A DNA stretch of 42,481 nt from Acidiferrobacterales bacterium (lineage in GTDB: Bacteria; Pseudomonadota; Gammaproteobacteria; Arenicellales; Poriferihabitantaceae), in contig JAHQWE010000025.1 of assembly GCA_019633985.1 (NCBI GenBank), forward strand, positions 1-42,481. The letters are read 5' to 3'. The position numbers and the translations under genes were made by a program. Below are positions 18,751 through 27,791 of this stretch, piece after piece; the stretch's first letter is position 1; each line of letters opens with the position of its first letter. The notes beneath the pieces were generated by a model. The model was given only the letters and a program-made list of their open reading frames with translations. It had not been told where the DNA came from and made no database searches.

Positions 18751-21573
18751 CTAATTGCTTTGACCGTCTCTGTAGACGGCATTTTTGGATGTGGTCAACG
18801 CTTCCATCACTAACTTACGTTGTTGTTCAACATGCAGTTTGTAATATCCCACTGCGGGTGATGGCGATCCCTCACGACCGATATATTTCAACTTTTGCTT
18901 AATAGATTTGTTTCTTAACATGCGGAGGTAGTAGCTGATTTGGTACCAGCTACCCTGGTTTTTCGGCTCTTCCTGACACCAGACGATCTGGGTGGCGTTG
19001 GGAAATTTTTCGACCTCGGCTTTCAAGTATTCCGCCGGAAACGGATGAAGTTGTTCTAGCCGTAAAAGCGAAACGTCTTTGATGTCCTGCAATCTGCGCT
19101 CCTCCAGCAGATCAAAGTAGACTTTTCCACTGCATATCACTACTCGTTTCACCGCTTCCGGATCTATTGGATCGATTTCGCCAATAACCGTTTGAAATTT
19201 GCCGCCCACCAGCTCGGATACTTCTGAGACAGAAAGCTTGTGACGTAGCAGGCTTTTTGGTGTCATCACAATAAGGGGTCTTCGCAACGGTCGAATCATC
19301 TGCCTTCGCAGCATATGGAACATTTGCGCCGGAGTGGTAGGCACACACACCTGCATATTGTTCTCTGCACAAAGTTGTAAAAAACGCTCCAGTCTTGCAG
19401 AAGAGTGTTCAGGCCCTTGCCCTTCCATTCCATGGGGAAGAAACATGGTCAGACCGCAAACCCTCGACCACTTCGCTTCACCGCTACTGATGAATTGATC
19501 AATGACCACTTGCGCACCATTTACAAAGTCACCAAACTGGCCTTCCCAAATGACCAGTGTTCTGGGCTCCGTGGTAGCGTAACCATATTCAAAACCCAGC
19601 ACAGCCTCCTCTGATAACAGTGAATTGATTACCAGAAAATCACTAGGATTTTCACTAATAAACTGCAGCGGAACGTGGGTTCTAGCGTGGCGCTGGTCGT
19701 GCAATGTAGCGTGACGATGGGAGAATGTGCCTCTACCCGCATCCTGGCCGGACAAGCGAACTTTGTACTCTTCCTGCAACAATGACCCGTAGGCCAATAA
19801 CTCCGCACAACCCCAGTCCATCGGCTTTTCTCCAGCCACCATCGCAGCTCGATCATCCAACACTTTTTTAACCCGTGGATGTACCGCAAAATCCTCGGGA
19901 ACCGCAACGAACTGCTGGCCAAGCCGAGTCAGTCGATCAGCATCGATGCTCGTTTGCGTGTCGGTATCCCATTCCTTGGTGAGATGAGACTCCCAATCCA
20001 CCATTCTCAGACCTTTATTGGGATCAATCACCTGGCCTGCGACTACATGCCCGGCATCGAGTTGATCACGATAGGTATTTACAAGCGCCCGAGCTTGATC
20101 CGCGGTCAGCACACCATCTTCTATAAGCTTATTGGCATAGATCTCCCTGGGAGTGGGATGATTCTTAATTTTTGAATACATCACCGGCTGAGTGATAGAT
20201 GGCTCGTCTGCCTCATTGTGGCCGTGACGGCGATAACACACCAAATCGATCACCACATCGCCAGCAAACTGCATTCGGTATGCCATTGCTAGTCGCGCTG
20301 CCTGCACCACAGCCTCTGGATCATCACCGTTGACGTGAAGAATCGGTGCTTGCACCAATTTGGCTACCTCTGTGCAATACAATGTCGATCTGGCATCCAA
20401 CGTATTGGTGGTAAAACCAATCTGATTGTTAATGATGATGTGGACGGTTCCACCTGTGGAATACCCTCGGGTTCGCGACATATTCAGTGTTTCCATCACC
20501 ACACCCTGACCGGCGAATGCGGCGTCGCCGTGCATCAGGATCGGCACCACTTCGCGTCGATTGATATCCTGGCGACGCTCCTGTCTGGCACGGGCAGACC
20601 CCTCCACGACGGGATTGATAATTTCAAGATGAGAGGGGTTAAAAGACAAAGCGACATGGACATTGCCGCCCTCAGTCTGTATGTCGGAAGATGCTCCCTG
20701 ATGGTATTTCACATCACCGGTTTGGGTGTCCTCATCTTCCGTTTCATAAGCACCTTCAAACTCGCTAAATAGGTCTGCTGGAGCTTTGCCAAGAATATTG
20801 ACCAGTACATTCAGACGTCCTCGGTGCGCCATGCCGAATATCACCTCTTTGACATCCTGCTTGCCAAACTGCTGAATCAGATCCGACAACATCGGAATCA
20901 GTGTATCCCCACCCTCTAGAGAGAAACGCTTCTGACCGACATATTTTGTATGCAGGTATTTCTCAAGACCCTCTGCCGCCGTTAGCTTAGTGAGGATATT
21001 GATTTTTTCTTCTTTAGTTAGTGGCAATCGAACAGGATCAGTTTCGACGTGGGACATCAACCACTCGCGCTGTTCCATTGAAGTGAGATACCGTATCTCA
21101 TACGCGATGGGTCCACAGTACGCTGCCTGTAGATAATCTAGAATTTCTCTCAGAGTCTTTCGGCCACCATCGGCCAGATCTCCGGTGTCAAACTCAGTGT
21201 CGAGATCGGCATCACTCAAATCATATTGCTCGAGCTCCAACTCTCTGGCATCACCACGGGGCATGGTGTCAATCGGGTCAATATTAGCCAGTAGATGACC
21301 CAATGCTCGATACCCCATTATCAGTTTGGACACCTGACCCTGTTTATGAGAAGCCGTTTCCAGCCATTCTTGCGAGCCACCGGTCGCCGCGATGGTCGTC
21401 GTTAACGACTGAGAAACAGGTAATAATTGATTAATTTCATCCAAAAGCGCTTGTGCATCCTGCGCCTTGCCGTTTCCGCTCGCGGCCGCATCCAGAGATT
21501 CCTGGTAAAGCGCTTCAAGGTAATTGAGATTGCCACCATTGAGAAAACCGAGGTCGTTGTGATCAGATTGCAT
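18751..21573 (-). CDS. sucA: 2-oxoglutarate dehydrogenase E1 component
   Basis: The ThDP-dependent decarboxylase that starts the complex reaction. At 940 residues it is the usual length. FGMAHRGRLNVL and the GDDPEAVV...YRRHGHNEADEPS region form the ThDP site; the N-terminal segment FLNGGNLNYLEALYQ is characteristic. ATG 21573 is preceded by AGGA about seven bases ahead. The upstream 265-bp gap contains a promoter with perfect -10 (21765-21793). It is the first gene of sucA-sucB-lpd; sucCD and sdh genes, often adjacent, are not in the window. Confidence 0.97.
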   Translation of the reverse strand: MQSDHNDLGFLNGGNLNYLEALYQESLDAAASGNGKAQDAQALLDEINQLLPVSQSLTTTIAATGGSQEWLETASHKQGQVSKLIMGYRALGHLLANIDPIDTMPRGDARELELEQYDLSDADLDTEFDTGDLADGGRKTLREILDYLQAAYCGPIAYEIRYLTSMEQREWLMSHVETDPVRLPLTKEEKINILTKLTAAEGLEKYLHTKYVGQKRFSLEGGDTLIPMLSDLIQQFGKQDVKEVIFGMAHRGRLNVLVNILGKAPADLFSEFEGAYETEDEDTQTGDVKYHQGASSDIQTEGGNVHVALSFNPSHLEIINPVVEGSARARQERRQDINRREVVPILMHGDAAFAGQGVVMETLNMSRTRGYSTGGTVHIIINNQIGFTTNTLDARSTLYCTEVAKLVQAPILHVNGDDPEAVVQAARLAMAYRMQFAGDVVIDLVCYRRHGHNEADEPSITQPVMYSKIKNHPTPREIYANKLIEDGVLTADQARALVNTYRDQLDAGHVVAGQVIDPNKGLRMVDWESHLTKEWDTDTQTSIDADRLTRLGQQFVAVPEDFAVHPRVKKVLDDRAAMVAGEKPMDWGCAELLAYGSLLQEEYKVRLSGQDAGRGTFSHRHATLHDQRHARTHVPLQFISENPSDFLVINSLLSEEAVLGFEYGYATTEPRTLVIWEGQFGDFVNGAQVVIDQFISSGEAKWSRVCGLTMFLPHGMEGQGPEHSSARLERFLQLCAENNMQVCVPTTPAQMFHMLRRQMIRPLRRPLIVMTPKSLLRHKLSVSEVSELVGGKFQTVIGEIDPIDPEAVKRVVICSGKVYFDLLEERRLQDIKDVSLLRLEQLHPFPAEYLKAEVEKFPNATQIVWCQEEPKNQGSWYQISYYLRMLRNKSIKQKLKYIGREGSPSPAVGYYKLHVEQQRKLVMEALTTSKNAVYRDGQSN

Positions 21574-21764
21574 TCTAGTTTCCTATTCTCAATGTTTGTT
21601 CGCGTCGTTTCATTTCGCGCTCTCCAAGTTGTGTACGCACAGGTGCCATCTCGTCATGGCGGTGCGCAGAGGCATTCCACAACCACTTTTACTTTCTTGG
21701 CCGGTTTTAGCCCCGACTGTTACGTCGCTCCAGTCTGTGATTCCGCGACCTGTAAACATATTCA

Positions 21765-21793
21765 ATTATAGTTAGGGTTCGACGATTCTCCAA
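21765..21793 (-). promoter_or_regulatory. promoter of the sucA-sucB-lpd operon
   Basis: On the minus strand, TTGGAG (21788-21793) and TATAAT (21765-21770) are separated by 17 bases. The -10 is perfect; the -35 keeps only the TTG. The predicted start is near 21758, giving a leader of about 185 nt before the sucA ATG, long enough for regulation. Confidence 0.55.
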
Positions 21794-21838
21794 GCGACCT
21801 CTCAGGTCGTGAATTCACTTCCTAAGATCATAAGATAT

Positions 21839-22300
21839 TCAGTTGCAAATTGTTTTAAATCGCTCGAAAAACGAGTCCAGCGCTTTATTCGCCGCACGGC
21901 GAATGACAGAAGCACTAAAAGTGTCGAACCAACCGCTAACCCGAATGTCTGCCTGATAGCAAAGATCACATCCAATATCGGTATCGACAAGCGTAACTTT
22001 TGCAATGCCCCCCGCTTTTCCCCACTTCTTGGTTTCAAGGCTCGCCTGCAGTTGATAACTATCCGGCGGATCAATCTCATGGATTTGCAGATCGGCGGAT
22101 ACTGTTTTTTTGAATGGCCCGATCCCAAACGTGAAACATGCGCTATATTTCCCATCACCCAATCTCACTACCTCATCGCATCCCCGAATACAAAAACCAA
22201 GTACTTCAGGATCAATGAGATTCTTCCAGGTCGCCGAGGAATCGGTCGTTAACGAATAACTGCCCTCGATAGAGATGGTTTCTGAGATATTTTTCAACAC
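21839..22300 (-). CDS. CoxG-like SRPBCC-family protein
   Basis: A 153-residue single-domain protein resembling carbon-monoxide-dehydrogenase subunit G (CoxG)/SRPBCC. The N-terminus GSYSLTTDSSATWKNLIDPEVL and GCDEVVRLGDGKYSAC match the characteristic NDPEVL and GC.E patterns; GPFKKTVSADLQI and the final helix AANKALDSFFERF complete the helix-grip fold, which binds hydrophobic ligands. CoxG has been linked to membrane recruitment of CO dehydrogenase, but no cox genes are here. Start GTG 22300 has GGAG seven bases upstream. It is divergent from moeB. Confidence 0.78.
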   Translation of the reverse strand: MLKNISETISIEGSYSLTTDSSATWKNLIDPEVLGFCIRGCDEVVRLGDGKYSACFTFGIGPFKKTVSADLQIHEIDPPDSYQLQASLETKKWGKAGGIAKVTLVDTDIGCDLCYQADIRVSGWFDTFSASVIRRAANKALDSFFERFKTICN

Positions 22301-22352
22301 TTATCTGCTCCATCCATGCGAGCCAATTCTTCTGATATTTCTTCCGGGAATG

Positions 22353-22381
22353 TTGTCAGCGCGCATTGTGTCTGGGATAGT
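22353..22381 (+). promoter_or_regulatory. promoter of moeB
   Basis: TTGTCA (22353-22358) and GATAGT (22376-22381) are separated by 17 bases; five and four of six positions match consensus. The predicted start is some 35 bases before the moeB ATG at 22424. Confidence 0.45.
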
Positions 22382-22423
22382 AACAATAACTCTCTGAAAT
22401 AATAAATGAAGGCGACACCCTAA

Positions 22424-23182
22424 ATGGATAACGACATCTTTGTGGAGCGATACAGCCGGCAGATCAAACTGCCACATGTCGGCTTGGACGGACAACGAGC
22501 CATCGCCAATGCGAAAGTGCTGATTGTTGGTATGGGGGGGCTAGGGTCTCCCGTATCCATGTATCTCGCGGCCGCTGGGGTAGGTTTTCTAGGGATCGCA
22601 GACTTCGACGTGGTGGATCGATCTAATCTACAACGACAAATCGTCCACCGTGAAAACCACATCGGTCTACTTAAAACAGAGTCAGCAGCCTCTACACTTC
22701 GGGAAATCAACAAGGACATAACCATTGAGCGATATGATTTCACCTTAGAACCCGAGGAACTCTCTGAGTTAGCACGCCAATATGATCTGATCGTGGATTG
22801 TACGGATAATTTTCCTACCCGTTTCCAACTGAACGACGCCACGCTGGCTGCCAAAAAGCCGCTTGTATCTGGCGCGGCAATCCGATGGGAGGGCCAAGTA
22901 GCGGCATTTGATCCCCGAGACCCCGCCAGTCCATGCTACGAGTGCCTGTATTCTGACCGATCAGTCGAAGCAGCCAGTTGTGCTGCTGAGGGAGTTATTT
23001 CGCCGCTAGTAGGGATTATCGGTACAATGCAAGCCCTTGAATCTGTGAATATTTTGCTAGGTAGAGCCCAGCTGGTCGGCGCAATGTGGCTATTCGATGC
23101 ACATTATATGGAATGGCAAAAGATGGTTTTACCCAAAAATCCCAAGTGCTCCGCCTGTGGAAATGCTATTATTGGCGAGTAA
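22424..23182 (+). CDS. moeB: ThiF/MoeB-type sulfur-carrier adenylyltransferase
   Basis: An E1-like enzyme that adenylates the C-terminus of a small sulfur-carrier protein (MoaD, or ThiS in thiamine synthesis). At 252 residues it lacks a rhodanese domain, so it matches the short MoeB/ThiF form. The ATP-binding GMGGLGSP is at 36-43, D62 and the NLQRQI follow, D128 sits in DCTDNF, and four zinc cysteines are C171, C174, C242 and C245 (CYEC and CSAC). C186 in AASCAAEG is the candidate thiolation cysteine. Whether it serves MoaD or ThiS cannot be told from context, as no other moa or thi gene is present. Confidence 0.9.
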   Translation: MDNDIFVERYSRQIKLPHVGLDGQRAIANAKVLIVGMGGLGSPVSMYLAAAGVGFLGIADFDVVDRSNLQRQIVHRENHIGLLKTESAASTLREINKDITIERYDFTLEPEELSELARQYDLIVDCTDNFPTRFQLNDATLAAKKPLVSGAAIRWEGQVAAFDPRDPASPCYECLYSDRSVEAASCAAEGVISPLVGIIGTMQALESVNILLGRAQLVGAMWLFDAHYMEWQKMVLPKNPKCSACGNAIIGE

Positions 23183-23680
23183 TCTCGGGCTGGGGGGCCT
23201 GAAGACTGTTTCCGGCTCGTTTCGGAAACCCTCCTGCAGAGTGTCGCAAGATCGTTCTATTCGTCGTAAAGAGGCATACCTTGGGGTAATGCTGCGTTTA
23301 TATAGCGCGACTTTAGAACACGTTTTGTAAAGAATAGTAAAAACGTCACTAGGTAGCGACGTCTTTACTCTAGACACCTGGTAGCGCTATTTTTCGGTTC
23401 GTCTTGGTACTGGACAGTCGACAAGGTGTTTGTTCGGCACAACCTGTACAGCCAATGTGCAAACCGCACTGGCGTTGGTTCGATAGCAAAAAGAAAACGT
23501 TGACGCGGCTGGGCTTTTTATCTGAGAGATTGGATTGATATTCCCATCGCGTTTGGAATCAAGAAAATGCAGATGAGTCTAAGAGAGAAAAGAAAAAACA
23601 GGCTCGGGACGCACCGTTGCTCCCGTTACTATTCCGGCACCACAAAAGCTTTGTCAGCTTCACTGCGCGTTCGCTATTGC
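23183..23680. other. 498-bp intergenic region with one inverted repeat, no gene recognised
   Basis: No open frame here has protein-like character. The region holds an imperfect 11-bp inverted repeat at 23337-23368 and probably the promoter of the downstream gene, though I found no confident -35/-10 pair. If ATG 23567 is the true start of the DUF1800 gene, the gap shrinks to 384 bp. Confidence 0.5.
23337..23368. repeat. imperfect inverted repeat ahead of the DUF1800 gene
   Basis: Arms GTAAAAACGTC (23337-23347) and GACGTCTTTAC (23358-23368) are complementary except for one position, separated by a 10-base loop. No T-run follows on either strand, so an operator or cruciform is as likely as a terminator. 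Confidence 0.55.
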
Positions 23681-26119
23681 ATGGCTCGGTTTGTGTTGAT
23701 CGCTTTTTTTGCCATATCCTCCTCGGCAATCGCTCAGTCTACGGATTCTGAGCAGCCAAACAGAGAAACGATGGCGGCTGTGAACGTGATAACGGGTCTG
23801 CTTATGGGCGGCAGTTTCGGGCCTTTATCCCTTGGCATCGAGTCCCAGTCTAGTGCGCGATACGGGTTCCAGTATGGGGATGGCCTCAATGAGGAAGGTC
23901 TTACGATATATTTTAACGGCAGTACTGAAGATCTCAGACTGTGCGCTGATACCGTTGATATCGGTACCGGCGAAGTTAGACTGGAATTGAACGGCGGCTT
24001 CATAGGAAATCTTGGCGGCGGAGTGTTTTGTATTACGCTTCCAACGGGAAACGGCAATGGCAACCAAAGTACTGGAGAAAACACTCTCGAATTAGTGCAT
24101 ACAGCACCTGGTGATCGCTGGGGAATTACCAATATTAGTTTACGTTTTACCGAAGAGTTCGGACTTCCTAGGCTCTCTCGATCTGACTGGGATGAAGACA
24201 AGGTCAGAAAGATCCTAAAAGTCTTTGCCTTTGGCGGGCACGCGAGAGACAGTCAAATCACTGCCTGGAGCAGAATGGACCCTTCTGCGGCGATTGAACA
24301 AATGCTCAATTTCTCAGAACATAATTTCCAACTCTCCCCACCGGCTCCTGGAGAAAAATACAGCGACCCGGCTTCCCTGCCCGGAACACTCAGTGCATTT
24401 GCCTCTTACCTCGGTTCTAACAGCTCTAATCTACCAATGAACTTGGATCAGGGGGAAAACACATACAATCGCGGCAGATTTGGTCTTGATGGATACGACA
24501 AAGAGGGCTTGTTTTTCCGCATGGCAACCACTCGCGGGCTAAACCCCTTCAGACAAAAAATCGGGATGTGGGAAACGAACTACCACCTGGCCGTAAATCT
24601 CGACACACAAGTAGACAATCGTCAGTTGGTTCGGTACTACGACGAGATAATGGAAGCCCATGAATCTGGCATTCCATATCAAGATGTAATGGCAGTAGCG
24701 TCTAAAAGCGCCGCTATTGCCATGCAATATGGACACCGACGCAATCAATGGGTTTTAAGAAACGGCGAGTATATTTGTGAATGCAACGATGATTTTGCCA
24801 GAGAAATTCATCAACTCTTTTTCGGAATTCTAGGCGAACTCGATCCGGAAAGCACCGCTAGTTACAACCATCATGAGGAAGTTACGATTCCGCAAACTGC
24901 GAGAATGCTTACCGACATGCGTGTTGAGTATGACAGTAATATTGAGCGGTTCCCCGACTATGTCACTTTTGGTACATCGCGGCATCACACCGGCTCACTG
25001 GATATTTTGAACCACCAAATCACCGGTGCGAATGCGTCTCAAAAGATCGACAATCTGGTAGATATCTCCATCGAAAATCCAGAGAGTCTGGCCGCTCTGC
25101 CCATCATCATTATCAGTGGCCTTGCTGACGACAACCTGCTCCTGGACAATTCGACCGCTGCGAGTAAAAGAGCCGCAATTCGCGCCGCCTGGGCCGAAAT
25201 GGGATCGAACAAAAACTTCCTGGAGTTTGTCCAGGCCTATGCGGTATCGGATTTGTTTCACTCCCCGAATCAACGAAAATTCGCGACGACGATCGAACGG
25301 GTGATCTACCAGGCGAATCGTTATTACCTCACTAACACAGAATCGCTGCAGGATCGCATGGAGCTAGACAGCCAGCTGCGAGATGAAAATGTAAGAATTT
25401 TCCGGCCTGTACATAATGTGTTTGGTGGACAAACTGCGCTGGAAGCGGCCAACTCGCCAACGATCTTCGAGAGCAACTACAATCGCGCTACCGAGGGCGA
25501 ATACTTCCATCGATATCGCGGCACCTACTGTGATGATTGTGATTTTGGTCAGTCATGGGAAAAGGATTGGGGACAAGTGATCCCAAAAACCAACGGACAA
25601 TATTTAGTGGGAGATGTCGCGGCATGGCTGTGGCAGTATGTTGTTGGCAATATGGACAACTACTCCACTTTGGAGGAAGCCCACCTGGTTTCGATCTTGG
25701 GAGCTGCTGAACGAAAAAGCAGCCCGACCCACCAGTATCATCAAAATCTGTATTTCGATTTCAATCATCTCATGTGTATCCGACAAGAAATTGTAGATGC
25801 AGAGACTAATCCCGACGTTTCTCTGGATCGACTGTTGAGAGACTATAACGGTGGTGGATGGAACCGCTTTTGCCGCCCGGAGGGTGATCCCAGCACTTAT
25901 TCCGTACAAGAGATCGAACTGCTCACCCGAACCTACTCAAAATTCGACATTGAGAACACAGACTATATTCAGGATTTAATCAACGAACTCAAGCAATCGG
26001 AAATTCCTCTGGATGCTTCTCCTTCTTTTAATCAACGACGTTACGCGAATATTCGCGTGCAGGCAGCAATCGCATTTATTTTGGGCACCCCGTATGTGTT
26101 TGTAGAGGAGCAACTGTAA
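23681..26119 (+). CDS. exported DUF1800-domain protein with N-terminal beta-rich domain
   Basis: DUF1800 proteins are secreted bacterial proteins of unknown function, usually encoded beside a DUF1501 gene, as here. I start at ATG 23681, which gives a clean signal peptide (cleaved after SSAIA near residue 18); ATG 23567 would add 38 residues before it. Residues about 40-165 (GFQYGDGLNEEGLTIYF through NISLRF) look beta-rich and may bind sugars. The long helical DUF1800 part follows (about 170-780), with the familiar DDFAREIHQLFFGILGE. Extra cysteines (CECND, CDDCD) suggest exported disulfides. About 812 residues. Its stop overlaps the DUF1501 ATG (TAATG), so the two are coupled. Confidence 0.78.
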   Translation: MARFVLIAFFAISSSAIAQSTDSEQPNRETMAAVNVITGLLMGGSFGPLSLGIESQSSARYGFQYGDGLNEEGLTIYFNGSTEDLRLCADTVDIGTGEVRLELNGGFIGNLGGGVFCITLPTGNGNGNQSTGENTLELVHTAPGDRWGITNISLRFTEEFGLPRLSRSDWDEDKVRKILKVFAFGGHARDSQITAWSRMDPSAAIEQMLNFSEHNFQLSPPAPGEKYSDPASLPGTLSAFASYLGSNSSNLPMNLDQGENTYNRGRFGLDGYDKEGLFFRMATTRGLNPFRQKIGMWETNYHLAVNLDTQVDNRQLVRYYDEIMEAHESGIPYQDVMAVASKSAAIAMQYGHRRNQWVLRNGEYICECNDDFAREIHQLFFGILGELDPESTASYNHHEEVTIPQTARMLTDMRVEYDSNIERFPDYVTFGTSRHHTGSLDILNHQITGANASQKIDNLVDISIENPESLAALPIIIISGLADDNLLLDNSTAASKRAAIRAAWAEMGSNKNFLEFVQAYAVSDLFHSPNQRKFATTIERVIYQANRYYLTNTESLQDRMELDSQLRDENVRIFRPVHNVFGGQTALEAANSPTIFESNYNRATEGEYFHRYRGTYCDDCDFGQSWEKDWGQVIPKTNGQYLVGDVAAWLWQYVVGNMDNYSTLEEAHLVSILGAAERKSSPTHQYHQNLYFDFNHLMCIRQEIVDAETNPDVSLDRLLRDYNGGGWNRFCRPEGDPSTYSVQEIELLTRTYSKFDIENTDYIQDLINELKQSEIPLDASPSFNQRRYANIRVQAAIAFILGTPYVFVEEQL

Positions 26120-27747
26120 TGAATATAAGTAGACGACAATTTCTGCAAGGTTCTTTTTACTCCGGTTTACTTTATGGGACTGGCGCATTGCCCCGATTCG
26201 TTAATGAGGCCAATGCAGAGTTTGTGCCCTTACAAAACAAAATTCTGGTGAACTTAATGCTGGATGGCGGCCCAGATTTGAGACATTTGATCGCACCTGC
26301 CTGGAATGCGACACCGGGAACCGTGGGAAATGCCTACTGGAAAAACCGCTGGCGCGCCCATCGACTCCCGAATGATCAGAATTCAACGCTGGCCGCAAGA
26401 TGGAATAGTGCCTATTATCCTATTCAGGTCGGCGGAAGCGGATGGACAACGAGTGGCGCGGATACGTCCGCATTAAACGATGACAGTAACGCCAACGACA
26501 CCGTAACCTTCGGCATCTGGAAAGAAGCCGGTTGGTTAATCGATATGTTCCTGGACGGCAACGTAGCCATTGTTGCTAACGCAGTAGTTGGGCGTAATCG
26601 CGATCATTCCCACTCCACCATCATTATGGAACAGGGGAATCTAACAGCCGGATCTAATGCCCGGGAACACTCAGGCTGGGGAGGAAGACTTGCCCAACAG
26701 GCGGGGGGCAGTCCCATTGCACTCACCGATGTACCCAGACCCTTTTGCTTTGGCGCAAAAAATGGCAACGCGAACCAAATCGACAATAGCGCACTAGTCG
26801 CTGTACAAAATTCCCGGCAGCTAGGTCTTTACGGCTTTGATGAAACGGAACATCGCTCCTATCACCGCGCGCAAAAAATTGCCGGCGCACTGGAGTCGTA
26901 CTATGCGGCTCTGCGTATGGAAACACCAGCAACAGACGCCTACGAAAAATTTATGGACCATGAGAACAAGGTCCGTGTATTTGGCGAGCTGATCAAGGAA
27001 CGCCTAGATTTCGCAGAACCATTGCTCATCCGCGCGCTCCATTCGAGCAATCTCGACAATGGGGGAGGTCCAACTGGGCTCAATCCAGATCCGGCCAATG
27101 GCGATTCTCGCCGAACGCTACGCAGCAGCGGCTTCGGACGTCAAATACGAAACCTCTATGACGTGATGGCCTCCAATGACTTGCTTAATCTGCGGGTCGC
27201 ATCCATGTCATATGGAGGATGGGATACCCACGAGAATCAGCGAAGAGATGCAAACTCTGGTGATCTGAATGACCCAGATACCAATCGCGGTATTGAAAGC
27301 AATTTCAAGGATATTTTTGGCGGTCCTAGCAATCGTTCTGGGCTCTCTTCAACCGCGTTACACGGCGGATTTTCCGCGCTGTGGAATAGCTTGCAATCGA
27401 GCGCTGACAGAGACAAGATTCTTATCAATATTGCCGGAGAGTTTGGTCGTCAAATTCGTGATAACGGCGATCGTGGAACCGACCATGGCAAAGGCAACTA
27501 CATGCTGCTGATAGGCAATGAAGTACATGGCGGTTTGTATGGAGAGCTGTTCCCGGAATCTGAGATCGACCAGTTAAATAATTCCAATATCAGGACGCCG
27601 GATATTGACCCTCTTACGGATTTTGATCATGTATTCGGTGCTGCCTGTGACTGGGTGTCGCCGGGCTCCGGCGGCAACGTATTTCCAGGTCGTTCGACAA
27701 ATAGTAACTTAGAGTCTGGAGTTTCCCCTGAAAATTTGTTTATATAA
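26119..27747 (+). CDS. Tat-exported DUF1501-domain protein
   Basis: A 542-residue DUF1501 protein. The N-terminus has a twin-arginine motif, SRRQFLQ at 4-10, with a hydrophobic stretch and likely cleavage after residue about 33 (NEANA), so a folded protein is probably exported. The family belongs with alkaline-phosphatase-like folds and may be a metal-dependent hydrolase; candidate metal residues are D49 near MLDGGPD and the H-rich NRDHSHST, and DHGKGNYML near the end. Function is not established. It is coupled to the DUF1800 gene by a one-base overlap, and the GSDH gene follows 44 bp later. Confidence 0.82.
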   Translation: MNISRRQFLQGSFYSGLLYGTGALPRFVNEANAEFVPLQNKILVNLMLDGGPDLRHLIAPAWNATPGTVGNAYWKNRWRAHRLPNDQNSTLAARWNSAYYPIQVGGSGWTTSGADTSALNDDSNANDTVTFGIWKEAGWLIDMFLDGNVAIVANAVVGRNRDHSHSTIIMEQGNLTAGSNAREHSGWGGRLAQQAGGSPIALTDVPRPFCFGAKNGNANQIDNSALVAVQNSRQLGLYGFDETEHRSYHRAQKIAGALESYYAALRMETPATDAYEKFMDHENKVRVFGELIKERLDFAEPLLIRALHSSNLDNGGGPTGLNPDPANGDSRRTLRSSGFGRQIRNLYDVMASNDLLNLRVASMSYGGWDTHENQRRDANSGDLNDPDTNRGIESNFKDIFGGPSNRSGLSSTALHGGFSALWNSLQSSADRDKILINIAGEFGRQIRDNGDRGTDHGKGNYMLLIGNEVHGGLYGELFPESEIDQLNNSNIRTPDIDPLTDFDHVFGAACDWVSPGSGGNVFPGRSTNSNLESGVSPENLFI

Positions 27748-27791
27748 CTCGCTTGATCTGATCGAAAAAACATATAACTACAAATAAGACA

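Noticed and set aside
18228-18902. 224-codon open frame on the plus strand
   Set aside because: Antisense to sucB and the end of sucA; Ser/Thr/Pro-rich and without a domain.
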